Below, piece after piece: positions 24,723 to 32,470 of a stretch of 64,000 nucleotides of DNA. The stretch is from the NCBI RefSeq assembly GCF_030816715.1, contig NZ_JAUSYH010000001.1, positions 4,650,001 through 4,714,000 of the forward strand, in the 5' to 3' direction. Below the pieces are notes generated by a model that saw only the letters and a list, made by a program, of their open reading frames with translations, made no database searches and had not been told where the DNA came from. Positions within the stretch are counted from its first letter, which is position 1, and each line of letters opens with the position of its first letter. The stretch is from Streptomyces achromogenes (GTDB lineage Bacteria; Actinomycetota; Actinomycetes; Streptomycetales; Streptomycetaceae). Position numbers and translations under genes: made by a program.

Positions 24723-26536
24723 GAGGCCAGCTCCCCCGGCTCGTGGCCGCCCGAACGGCCGGCGTGCGCCGCCAGGGCCGTGAGCCGCGCGGCCGGAGTC
24801 CGCGGGACCGCCGCACCCGCAGCCGTCGCCGTCGCGGCGACCGAGGCGCCGGGCGTGTCCCCGGCGTCCGGCGTGCCCTCGGCGGCAGGCTCAGGGGCAC
24901 TGCCCGCCCGCAAGGCGCTCCCCGCCCGGAGACCGCCCCCCGCGCGGATGTCGTGCCCCGCCCGGAAGCTGCTTCCCGCCCTGCGCAGTGCCGTACGGAC
25001 CGCTGTCGGCTCAGGGGGGACGATCGCCGCCACATGGCCGTCGGGGCGGACCACGAGGGCCCTCGGGGCGGTGCCGAGCAGGGGGGTGAAGCCCGGCCAG
25101 GCGGAGATGTCCCGTACCGGAACACCGTCGGGGGCGGCCGCCGAGACGGACGCACGGGCGGCCAGCCAGGTGGAGTCCTGGCGGTCGCCGGCCCAGAGCA
25201 GCAGCGTCAGACGGGCCGGGTCGATCGAGGGCCAGCGTTCTGCGCCCGGCTGTGGGTCGTCGTGCGCGGCGAACACGGGGAGCCGGTCGCCGACGCGGAT
25301 CCTGCGGGTCAGCCCCGGCAGCGTGTCGCGCAGGGACTCGGCCGGGCGGTAGCTGACGTCGTGCTGCGCCATCAGCGGGCCGCCGAACCGCTGCAGCACC
25401 CCGGTCCGGTGCGCCAGCCGTACGGTGACGTCGCGCAGGGCGAGCTCGTGGCGCCGCTTGAACAGCCCCCAGCCGGTCTGCTTGGCGGTGGTCAGCACGA
25501 TGCGCTCCGCGGCCAGGCGTCGGTCGCTGTCGTAGGTGTCGAGGATGCCCGGTTCGAAGGCGCCCCGGACCACGCCGGCCAGCTTCCAGGCGAGGTTGAC
25601 GGCGTCCTGGATGCCGGTGTTCATGCCCTGCGCGCCGGCGGCGCTGAACACGTGGGCGGCGTCGCCCGCGAGGAAGACCCGGCCCGCGCGCATGGTCTCC
25701 GCCACCCGGCGCCGGGCCCGGAAGATGGTGGACCAGTCGAGCTGGCCGACGACGCCGGGCCGCGGGGAACGCTCGTCCAGGAACCGCTGGAACAGCTCCG
25801 GCGGCGGCCCCTGCTCGCCCCGCCAGTCCGGCACGCTGATGGCGAGCCGGTACTGGCCGTCGCCGAAGGGGGCGATCCCCAGGGCGCCGGAGCGGGAGTA
25901 GCAGTACACCAGCGCGTGCTGGTCCAGGTCGCCGGCCACGGGACCGTCGCCGATCGCGAACAGCACGTCGTCGCCGGCGCCCAGCAGCTCGATCCCGGCG
26001 AAGCGGCGCACCGCGCTGTGCGCGCCGTCCGCGCCGATCACCCAGTCCGCCTCGATCCGCTCGGTGCGCCCGTCGGCCCGACGCACCTCCGCGACCGGCC
26101 GGGGCCCCGAGGTGTCGAGCCCGGTGAGGGAGCCGGACTCGATCTCGCCGCCGTACGCGGCCAGCCGGGTGCGGATCACCTCCTCCGTGGTGTCCTGCGG
26201 GACGACCACGCCGAAGGGGTACGGGGTGTCGGTGAGCCGGCTCATCTCGACGGCGCCGAGGTGCCGCTTGTCGGAGTAGTACTGCACCGAGTCCAGCCGG
26301 TTGCCCAGCTCGATCAGCGGCTCGGAGGCGCCGATGCGGCCGAGGAGTTCCAGGCTGCGCGGCCACACGACGCTGGCCCGGGAGTGCTGGGCGGGGCCGG
26401 CGGCCGAGTGGTCGACCAGCCGGACCGCGACGCCCTGCGCGAGCAGTTCGGTGGCGAGTACCAGGCCCACGGGGCCGGCGCCCACGACGAGGACGGGACG
26501 CCGCTCACCGGGGTCCTCGCGCTGGGGGAACGCCAT
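24719..26536 (-). CDS. FAD-dependent monooxygenase (PHBH-like)
   Basis: A 605-aa aromatic-hydroxylase-type flavoprotein. FAD motif VLVVGAGPVGLVLATELL at residues 15-32, the DG motif ADWVIGADGAHSAVRR mid-protein, and the GD motif VFLAGDAAHVFSAAGAQG. These enzymes use NAD(P)H and O2 for hydroxylation or Baeyer-Villiger-like oxidation. Family members are usually 500-550 aa; the extra length is a C-terminal Ala/Gly/Arg-rich stretch with repeated RAGS/RAGG units of doubtful structure. Coupled to fabH. The 102-nt upstream spacer carries a 20-bp direct repeat. Confidence 0.9.
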   Translation of the reverse strand: MAFPQREDPGERRPVLVVGAGPVGLVLATELLAQGVAVRLVDHSAAGPAQHSRASVVWPRSLELLGRIGASEPLIELGNRLDSVQYYSDKRHLGAVEMSRLTDTPYPFGVVVPQDTTEEVIRTRLAAYGGEIESGSLTGLDTSGPRPVAEVRRADGRTERIEADWVIGADGAHSAVRRFAGIELLGAGDDVLFAIGDGPVAGDLDQHALVYCYSRSGALGIAPFGDGQYRLAISVPDWRGEQGPPPELFQRFLDERSPRPGVVGQLDWSTIFRARRRVAETMRAGRVFLAGDAAHVFSAAGAQGMNTGIQDAVNLAWKLAGVVRGAFEPGILDTYDSDRRLAAERIVLTTAKQTGWGLFKRRHELALRDVTVRLAHRTGVLQRFGGPLMAQHDVSYRPAESLRDTLPGLTRRIRVGDRLPVFAAHDDPQPGAERWPSIDPARLTLLLWAGDRQDSTWLAARASVSAAAPDGVPVRDISAWPGFTPLLGTAPRALVVRPDGHVAAIVPPEPTAVRTALRRAGSSFRAGHDIRAGGGLRAGSALRAGSAPEPAAEGTPDAGDTPGASVAATATAAGAAVPRTPAARLTALAAHAGRSGGHEPGELAS

Positions 26537-26554
26537 GACAGTCCTTTCGACGAA

Positions 26555-26595
26555 GTTCAGCTAGGTGCGGAGAGGTTCAGCAAGTGCGAAGGGGT
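26555..26595 (-). repeat. 20-bp direct repeat upstream of the monooxygenase gene
   Basis: On the minus strand CGCACTTGCTGAACCT and CGCACCTAGCTGAACTT follow one another at a 20-bp offset, ending about 20 nt before ATG 26536. Two in-phase helical faces are possible for an activator, but the sequence does not match the usual SARP heptamer. Confidence 0.45.
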
Positions 26596-26638
26596 GGAGC
26601 GGAGTTCACCGCGAGGGGGGCGGGTGAAGTCCGCCGGG

Positions 26639-27709
26639 TCAGGTCCGCCGCACCACGGCGGCGCTCCACGTGAACCCGGCGCCCGCGCTCAGCACGGCCG
26701 CGTACGCGCCGCGTTCGAGGCGGTGCGGGCCGCTGTCCGAGGCCAGGGCGGCCAGGTTCGACAGCAGGTCGCCGGCGCCCAGGTGGCCGGTGTACTCGCC
26801 CAGGTCGGCGGTCGGCGCGTCGGTGACCTCGGCGACGGCGGGGCCGTACACGTCCCGTGCCGTGGCCCGGCCGAGCCGCGGCAGCAGCACGACGCTCAGC
26901 CGCTCCCCGCCGGAGCCGACGCCCGCCTCGGCCAGCGCGGCGGCCAGGACGGCCGTCGTCTCCCGGCGCAGCCGGCCGAGGAAGCGCGGCTTGCCCTGTT
27001 CGGCGAGAAACGCCTTCTTGGTCCGGCGGACGTCCACGACCGCACCGCGGGTGTGCGGCGCCGGGTGGAAGCCGTCGGTGTCCCGGTGGGCGCTCTCCAG
27101 CTCCGGCGCCGCCCGCGTGCACAGGGCGCGCAGGGCGAGCGTTCCCCTCGGGGCGGCCCCGGTGCCGACCACGGCCGCGGTGGCGCCGTCGCCGTACCAG
27201 ACGCCGTAGTCGCCGCCCCACCGGTCGAAGCCCGGCGGTGCGAAGCGGTCGGCGGTGGTCACCAGGAGCGGACCGTCGCCGGGCCGCGCCACGAGCTGGT
27301 GCACCGCGGCGCGCAGGGCGGCGGCCGAGCCGTTGCACATCTGCTGGACGCCGGTCGGGACGGCCTTCAGCGCGCCGGCCCCGGCGGCCACGTAGTGGGC
27401 CGGAGACCAGAAGTCGTGGCCCTGGTAGTACGTCCAGGCGTGCAGAACGGCGGAGAGGTCCCCGGCGGGGACACCGGCCCGGGTCAGGGCGAGCCGGGCG
27501 GCGCGCACCGCCATGCGGGGGGCGGACAGGTCGGGGGAGACGGGCAGTTGCCCGTACCCCATGGCGTCCGCCTCCTCGGCGGTGACCCGGCCGGCGGCCA
27601 GCGCGTCCACCGTCTTCTCCGCGGTGGGCGGCAGCCACTCGGCGGGCGCGAGCCAGATGCCGTCGGGTGTGCCGTCGGGGGCGCGGTCGGGGGTGCCATT
27701 GGAGGTCAT
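26639..27709 (-). CDS. KAS III-like acyltransferase (CerJ/DpsC type)
   Basis: A 356-aa KAS III-fold protein. Cys125 (QMCNGSA) is kept, but the usual His of HQAN is replaced (VLLPRLGRA), while His309 and Asp314 appear in EYTGHLGAGD, the C-H-D pattern of CerJ/DpsC-like relatives that transfer acyl groups or select unusual starters instead of extending chains. ATG 27709 overlaps the AfsA-like stop as ATGA. Possible jobs: loading a special starter unit or acylating the product on oxygen. Confidence 0.75.
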   Translation of the reverse strand: MTSNGTPDRAPDGTPDGIWLAPAEWLPPTAEKTVDALAAGRVTAEEADAMGYGQLPVSPDLSAPRMAVRAARLALTRAGVPAGDLSAVLHAWTYYQGHDFWSPAHYVAAGAGALKAVPTGVQQMCNGSAAALRAAVHQLVARPGDGPLLVTTADRFAPPGFDRWGGDYGVWYGDGATAAVVGTGAAPRGTLALRALCTRAAPELESAHRDTDGFHPAPHTRGAVVDVRRTKKAFLAEQGKPRFLGRLRRETTAVLAAALAEAGVGSGGERLSVVLLPRLGRATARDVYGPAVAEVTDAPTADLGEYTGHLGAGDLLSNLAALASDSGPHRLERGAYAAVLSAGAGFTWSAAVVRRT

Positions 27710-28755
27710 ATGCACTCCTCGCCGTCGAGCAGCGGGACGCCCGTGGAGGCGGTGGTGGTGTGCATCCGCCCGGAGGCGATGACGTCGCCGTCCTGCTCGA
27801 AGTCGATGTGGAAGGTCCGCAGGTCCGGCAGCATCAGGCTGAGGTTGTCCTCGTGCGCGTACGGCTCGGTCTTGCGGATGTGCACCGTCGTCGGCACGTC
27901 CAGTTCGGCGTACCGGGTGAAGGAGAACTCGAAGCCGGCGACCGTGCTGCGGCTGACCGAGGCGCCCCACAGGTCGGACACGCCGAGCATGCACAGCTGG
28001 CGGGCGGCCTCCATGAGCACCATGCCGGGCACGTGGTCCTGGCCGTGGTCGAACATGCTGCGGTTGTCCAGCGGGACCCGCACGGACGCGGAGGCGTTGT
28101 CACTGCCCACGGTGACGGAGCTGAGGACGACGTTCGCCGGGTCGCTGCGGCCCACCAGGTGCGGGGCGACGTACGCGGTCTGCCGGGGCAGGTCCTGGAA
28201 CGGCACCAGCGGCCGGCCGCGGCCCTGCAGCCGGACCGTGTCGTAGACCTCGGAGGGGATGTAGCCGACGTCCATGCGCACGAAGCCGAGGCAGCGCTGC
28301 GCCAGCTTCATGTCGACGCCGAAGGACAGCCGGCGCACGTCGCCCGGGGTGCCGCGGCGGTTGCTCGTGCGCACCGAGATGCGCAGCTCGCCCGGTCGCT
28401 CCTGCCGCGGGAGGGTCAGCAGCCCCGGCAGCTCCATCGACCAGGACCGCAGCAGGAACTTGCTGCTGCGCGAGACCCCGGCGTACTCGTGGCCGCCGTA
28501 GGTCTCGGCCTGCCGGCAGCACTCCAGCAGCAGCATCGGGTCCGGGGTGCCGAGCCGCGAGGTGTGCTCGGTGTAGTAGGCGTGCAGCGGCGGCAGTTGG
28601 GCGGCCGCGAGGTATTCCTCCTCGCCGGTTTTGCGGGCGTCGGTGAGGAACACCTCGGAAAGCGCCCAGCGGTGCAGAAGAGAACGGTCCACGGTGCGCA
28701 TGAATTCGAGGTTGGCGGCACCCGGCAGGCAGGTCTTCTTTTCTTCAGAGGTCAT
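27706..28755 (-). CDS. Second AfsA-like hotdog protein
   Basis: A 349-aa AfsA-family protein with two hotdog repeats (VDRSLLHRWALSEVFLTDAR at the first; NRSMFDHGQDHVPGMVLMEA in the second). It differs strongly from the AfsA homologue at 17135 and sits inside the biosynthetic run, not beside a receptor gene. AfsA chemistry joins a beta-ketoacyl thioester to a C3 phosphate, so this copy may build the scaffold of the cluster product. ATG 28755 follows AGGAGGACGAAGG. It begins a five-gene block (AfsA-like, KAS III-like, monooxygenase, FabH, then ACP). Confidence 0.85.
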   Translation of the reverse strand: MTSEEKKTCLPGAANLEFMRTVDRSLLHRWALSEVFLTDARKTGEEEYLAAAQLPPLHAYYTEHTSRLGTPDPMLLLECCRQAETYGGHEYAGVSRSSKFLLRSWSMELPGLLTLPRQERPGELRISVRTSNRRGTPGDVRRLSFGVDMKLAQRCLGFVRMDVGYIPSEVYDTVRLQGRGRPLVPFQDLPRQTAYVAPHLVGRSDPANVVLSSVTVGSDNASASVRVPLDNRSMFDHGQDHVPGMVLMEAARQLCMLGVSDLWGASVSRSTVAGFEFSFTRYAELDVPTTVHIRKTEPYAHEDNLSLMLPDLRTFHIDFEQDGDVIASGRMHTTTASTGVPLLDGEECI

Positions 28756-28899
28756 TTCCTTCGTCCTCCTGATGCGGCGCGAGCGGGGGTCGATTCCCTT
28801 TTCTCTCGCTTGATTTCATTGTCGAGGGGGGTGGCAAAGCGCTCACTAAAAGCGGACTCAAAGGGCGGGCAGTGCGTCCGCCGCCCCGGAGGCCGGCGG
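28756..28899 (-). promoter_or_regulatory. Probable promoter region of the AfsA-like operon
   Basis: A 144-nt spacer with a locally lower GC content: TTTCTCTCGCTTGATTTCAT and CAAAGCGCTCACTAAAAGC on the plus strand. On the minus strand TTTGAGTCC and AGTGAGCGC occur 15 nt apart, faintly like SARP heptamers. No certain -10/-35 pair. Confidence 0.35.
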
Positions 28900-29133
28900 T
28901 CAGCCCACCCAGGCGAGCGGACCGCGGTAGCCGTGGCCGGCCCGGTCCCAGTTCGCGCGGGCGGCCGCGGGCTCGGCCGCTTCACCGGCGCCGCTCTCGG
29001 CGCGCGCCCGCAGCACGGTCAGCACGCAGGCCAGCGCGGCCAGTTCGGCGGGGTCGGGGTTGCCGCGGACGACGCGGAACACGGCCTCGCGCGGCGCGTC
29101 GGACGGCGACGGCACGCCGGGATCGGCGCTCAC
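28900..29133 (-). CDS. Acyl-CoA carboxylase epsilon subunit
   Basis: A 77-aa protein of the actinobacterial AccE/PccE kind: FRVVRGNPDPAELAALACVL core, variable linker and a C-terminal W-containing tail. The epsilon subunit stabilises the alpha-beta carboxylase complex. Its GTG start at 29133 overlaps the beta-subunit stop (GTGA). No biotinylated alpha subunit is in the window, so it must be supplied from elsewhere in the genome. Confidence 0.85.
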   Translation of the reverse strand: MSADPGVPSPSDAPREAVFRVVRGNPDPAELAALACVLTVLRARAESGAGEAAEPAAARANWDRAGHGYRGPLAWVG

Positions 29134-30752
29134 AGCGGGGTGATCCCGTGCTTGCGCTGCGGCAGCGCCCGGTGCTTGGTCCGCAGCATGGCCAGGGAAC
29201 GCGCCAGCACCGCGCGGGTCTCGCCCGGTTCGACGACGTCGTCGACCAGACCGCGTTCGGCCGCGTAGTACGGGTGCATCAGCTCGGACCGGTACTCCTC
29301 GACCATCCCCGCCCGCATCGCCGCGGGGTCGTCGGCGTCGGCGATCTGCCGGCGGAAGATGACGTTCGCGGCGCCCTCGGCGCCCATCACCGCCACCTCG
29401 TTGGTGGGCCAGGCGAACGACAGGTCCGCGCCGACCGACCGGGAGTCCATGACTATGTAGGCACCGCCGTACGCCTTGCGCAGGATCAGCTGGATGCGGG
29501 GGACGGTGGCGTTGCAGTACGCGTACAGCAGCTTCGCGCCGTGCCGGATGATCCCGTTGTGCTCCTGGTCCACGCCGGGCAGGAAGCCGGGCACGTCCAG
29601 CATGGTGATCAGCGGGATGTTGAAGGCGTCGCACAGGGAGACGAACCGCGCGGCCTTCTCGCTCGCCTTGATGTCCAGCACCCCGGCGCTGGCGAGGGGC
29701 TGGTTGGCGACGATGCCCACCACGTGGCCGTCGATCCGGGACAGGGCGCACACGACGTTGGGCGCCCAGGTCGGGTGCGTCTCGAAGTACTCGCCGTGGT
29801 CGACGATCTCCTCGATGACCTCCCGCACGTCGTAGCCGCGCGAGGGGTCGGCGGGGACCAGGCCCGCGAGCCGGTCGGTGCGCCGGTCCGCCGGGTCGTC
29901 GCAGGGCAGCACGGGCGCGGACTGCCGGTTGTTGGACGGCAGGTACGACAGCAGGTAGCGCACGTCCTCCAGGCAGCTCGCCTCGTCGTCGTACGCGAAC
30001 GCGGCCACCCCCGACACCGACGCGTGCACGTCGGCGCCGCCCAGCTCGTCCATGCTCACCTGCTCGCCGGTGACCGCCCGCACGACGTCCGGTCCGGTGA
30101 TGAACATCTGGGCCACGCCGCGGACCATGAAGGTGAAGTCGGTGAGCGCCGGCGAGTAGGCCGCGCCTCCCGCGCACGGGCCGAGGATCACGCTGATCTG
30201 CGGGACGACGCCGGAGGCGCGCGCGTTGCGGCTGAAGATGCCGCCGTACCCGGCGAGCGCGGTCACCCCTTCCTGGATGCGGGCGCCCGCACCGTCGCAC
30301 AGGCTCACCAGCGGGGCGCCGGACGCCTCCGCGAGGTCCATCAGCTTGTGGATCTTCGCCGCGTGGGACTCGCCGAGCGCACCGCCGAAGATGCGGAAGT
30401 CGTGCGCGTAGACGAAGACCTGACGGCCCTCGACGGTGCCCCAGCCGGTGACCACACCGTCGGTGTGCGGCCTGCGGCGCTCCAGGCCGAAGCCGGTCGC
30501 GCGATGCCGGCGCAGCGGCTCCAGCTCGGTGAACGAGCCCTCGTCCAGCAGAAGCCCGATGCGCTCGCGGGCGGTGAGCTTGCCTCTCGCGTGCTGTGCC
30601 TCGGTGGCCCGCTGTCCGGGACCCGCGTGCACCTCCGCACGCAGCCGCCGCAGCTCCTCCACCCGCACATGCATGCTGTCGGGCCGCTCGGGTTCCGGCG
30701 CGGCAGGCGGCGCCGGGCTGTGCGCCACGGGGTTCTCGACCAGGGTCGTCAT
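29130..30752 (-). CDS. Acyl-CoA carboxylase beta subunit (carboxyltransferase)
   Basis: A 540-aa carboxyltransferase of the PccB/AccB family, moving CO2 from biotin to acyl-CoA. Oxyanion-hole glycines are seen in GPCAGGAAYSPALTDF and the second domain in DVPGFLPGVDQEHNGIIRHG. At the position that controls substrate choice in S. coelicolor (Asp422 in PccB), the motif GGAYIVM has Ile433, which favours acetyl-CoA acceptance, so malonyl-CoA supply to the adjacent FAS-like genes is the likely role. ATG 30752 follows GGGAGGACAAGG. Divergent from the malonyl transferase gene. Confidence 0.93.
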   Translation of the reverse strand: MTTLVENPVAHSPAPPAAPEPERPDSMHVRVEELRRLRAEVHAGPGQRATEAQHARGKLTARERIGLLLDEGSFTELEPLRRHRATGFGLERRRPHTDGVVTGWGTVEGRQVFVYAHDFRIFGGALGESHAAKIHKLMDLAEASGAPLVSLCDGAGARIQEGVTALAGYGGIFSRNARASGVVPQISVILGPCAGGAAYSPALTDFTFMVRGVAQMFITGPDVVRAVTGEQVSMDELGGADVHASVSGVAAFAYDDEASCLEDVRYLLSYLPSNNRQSAPVLPCDDPADRRTDRLAGLVPADPSRGYDVREVIEEIVDHGEYFETHPTWAPNVVCALSRIDGHVVGIVANQPLASAGVLDIKASEKAARFVSLCDAFNIPLITMLDVPGFLPGVDQEHNGIIRHGAKLLYAYCNATVPRIQLILRKAYGGAYIVMDSRSVGADLSFAWPTNEVAVMGAEGAANVIFRRQIADADDPAAMRAGMVEEYRSELMHPYYAAERGLVDDVVEPGETRAVLARSLAMLRTKHRALPQRKHGITPL

Positions 30753-30973
30753 GCCTTGTCCTCCCATCCGGACGCCTCTGGACCGAGGCCGCCCGAAAGA
30801 AGGGTTCGGGGTCACGGACAATGCCTGACTCAAGCCCTGAAACAGCCGCCGAATCCTTTTCCCGGCCTTGAGCGAAGCGCAGGCCGGGGCGTGAGGAAAA
30901 CACGGTCCGGAACTTGAGCGGCGGCACCGGACGATGTTTCCGGCCGTTGTCGGAAGCATCGAGAGGGCAGATC
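30753..30973. promoter_or_regulatory. Divergent promoter region of carboxylase and malonyl transferase genes
   Basis: A 221-nt spacer between two divergent biosynthetic genes. On the plus strand TTGAGCG occurs at 30868-30874 and 30914-30920 with a weaker GTGAGGA midway (30891-30897), a ~23-nt period; on the minus strand TTGAGTC occurs near 30826-30832. SARP regulators bind repeated heptamers at 11 or 22 bp spacing, so these are candidate sites for the cluster activator. Confidence 0.45.
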
Positions 30974-31921
30974 ATGGTCGCGCACGTTCACGCATTCACC
31001 GCCGAGCCGCGGTACGCCGTCCTTTTCCCGGGCCAGGGGGTGCAGCGCCCCGGCATGGGCGAGCCGTGGCGGGCCACGCCGTCCTGGGAACTCGTCGAAA
31101 CCGTCTCCCGGGCCAGCGGGTTCGACGTCGCCGAGCTGCTGCTGACGGCGGACCAGGAAACGCTGTCGCGCACCGACCACGCCCAGATCTCGGTGTTCAC
31201 CGCGTCTTTGCTGGCCTGGTCGGAGTTCCGCCGGCACGATCCGTCCGCGCACGTGGCGGCCGTCGCCGGGCACAGCCTCGGGGAGTACTCGGCCCTCGTG
31301 GCCGCCGGGGTGCTGTCGCCGGCCGACGGCGCCTGGCTGGTGGGCGAGCGCGGCCGGGCCATGGCGGCGGCGGCGCGGCAACGGCCCGGAGCGATGGCCG
31401 CCGTGATGGGCGGCGGCCCGGAGCAGGTCACGGCCCTGGTGGAGGAGGCTCGCCGGGACGGCGCCGAGCTGTGGGTGGCCAACCACAACAGCCCCCGGCA
31501 GACGGTGGTCGCCGGCAGCCGCACGGCCGTGGCGGCCACCGCCGCCCGGGCGGCCGGAGCCGGTCTGCGCTACGCCGTCCTGCCGGTCACCGCCGCCTGC
31601 CACAGCCCCTACATGGAGCCGGCCGGCACGGCGCTGCGCAGCGCCCTCGACCGGACGCCCTTCGCGTCCGGGACGATCCCCGTGGTGGCCAACGTCGACG
31701 CCCGGGCACACCGGGGCGGCGACCACTGGCGCGACCTGTGCGCCCGCCAGCTGGTCGGCCCGGTCCGCTGGGCGGACACCCTGCACGTCCTCCACGAGGA
31801 GCTGGACGCCACGGCGTTCCTGGACATCGGTCCCGGCGCCACCCTCGCCGGCCTGGCGAAGCGGACCCTGCCGAAGGTGCCGTCCCCCCGCTTCGAGGTC
31901 CCGGTCCCGCAGGCGGCCTGA
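30974..31921 (+). CDS. Malonyl-CoA:ACP transacylase (FabD-like)
   Basis: A 315-aa acyltransferase with nucleophile Ser101 in GHSLGEYSAL and catalytic His210 (AACHSPYM); the early GQG motif (LFPGQGVQRPGMG) is also present. It loads malonyl units on the cluster ACP. ATG 30974 is preceded by GAGAGGG. Having its own FabD beside its own carboxylase beta subunit suggests the cluster is insulated from primary fatty acid synthesis. Right-hand edge of the biosynthetic region. Confidence 0.93.
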   Translation: MVAHVHAFTAEPRYAVLFPGQGVQRPGMGEPWRATPSWELVETVSRASGFDVAELLLTADQETLSRTDHAQISVFTASLLAWSEFRRHDPSAHVAAVAGHSLGEYSALVAAGVLSPADGAWLVGERGRAMAAAARQRPGAMAAVMGGGPEQVTALVEEARRDGAELWVANHNSPRQTVVAGSRTAVAATAARAAGAGLRYAVLPVTAACHSPYMEPAGTALRSALDRTPFASGTIPVVANVDARAHRGGDHWRDLCARQLVGPVRWADTLHVLHEELDATAFLDIGPGATLAGLAKRTLPKVPSPRFEVPVPQAA

Positions 31922-31954
31922 CGACCGCACGGGCGTCCGGCAGTATGAGGCCCT

Positions 31955-32416
31955 GTGACCGGCATATCCGAGACCCGCGGCACCGCCGCCGCCGACCCGC
32001 TGCGGACCCGGCTGGCGGCGGCCTGCGCCGCGGCGGCGACCGTCGGCGCGGGGCTCGGGCTGCGGGCCGTGGCGGCAGGCGACGTGGCCAAGTACGGCGG
32101 GGACGCGCTGTACACCGTCCTGCTGCTCACGCTCGTCGTCGCCCTCGCGCCCCGGGCGTCTCCCCCGGCGGCCGCCGGCAGCGCGCTGGCGGTCAGCTGG
32201 GCCGTCGAGTTCCTCCAGCTCAGCCCCGTGCCGGCGGACCTCTCCCGGCGCAGCGCCGTCGCCCGCCTGGTGCTCGGCTCCACCTTCAATCCCCCGGACC
32301 TGCTGTGGTACGCGGTCGGCGCGGTGGCGGGCTGGGGCGTCCACACCGCGCTGCGGGCCGGCCGCGCGGGCGGTGACCCCGGACCGAGGCCCGGACCCGG
32401 ACCCCGGCCCGGCTGA
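31955..32416 (+). CDS. DUF2809-family membrane protein
   Basis: A 153-aa protein with about four hydrophobic helices and the DUF2809 hallmark DVAKYGGDALYTVLLLTLVV, followed by SWAVEFLQL and DLLWYAVGAVAGW. Function of the family is unknown. The start is GTG 31955, 33 nt after the malonyl transferase stop, so it could be read from the same promoter by accident or design. The tail is a short Pro/Gly/Arg repeat. Confidence 0.75.
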   Translation: MTGISETRGTAAADPLRTRLAAACAAAATVGAGLGLRAVAAGDVAKYGGDALYTVLLLTLVVALAPRASPPAAAGSALAVSWAVEFLQLSPVPADLSRRSAVARLVLGSTFNPPDLLWYAVGAVAGWGVHTALRAGRAGGDPGPRPGPGPRPG

Positions 32417-32470
32417 GGCGTCCGTCGCAGCGGCCGCCCCGCCGGCGAGGCCGGGGCGATCGGCCGCTTC

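Noticed and set aside
24743..28246. A 1167-codon plus-strand open frame
   Set aside because: It is antisense to the FAD monooxygenase, KAS III-like and AfsA-like genes, all of which have clear motifs; the translation is Arg/Gly/Asp-rich, as expected for a GC-skew shadow.
11344..31921. Salinipostin/cyclipostin-type cluster
   Set aside because: AfsA-like genes fit, but no phosphotransferase or acyl-ligase expected for an enol-phosphotriester pathway is seen.
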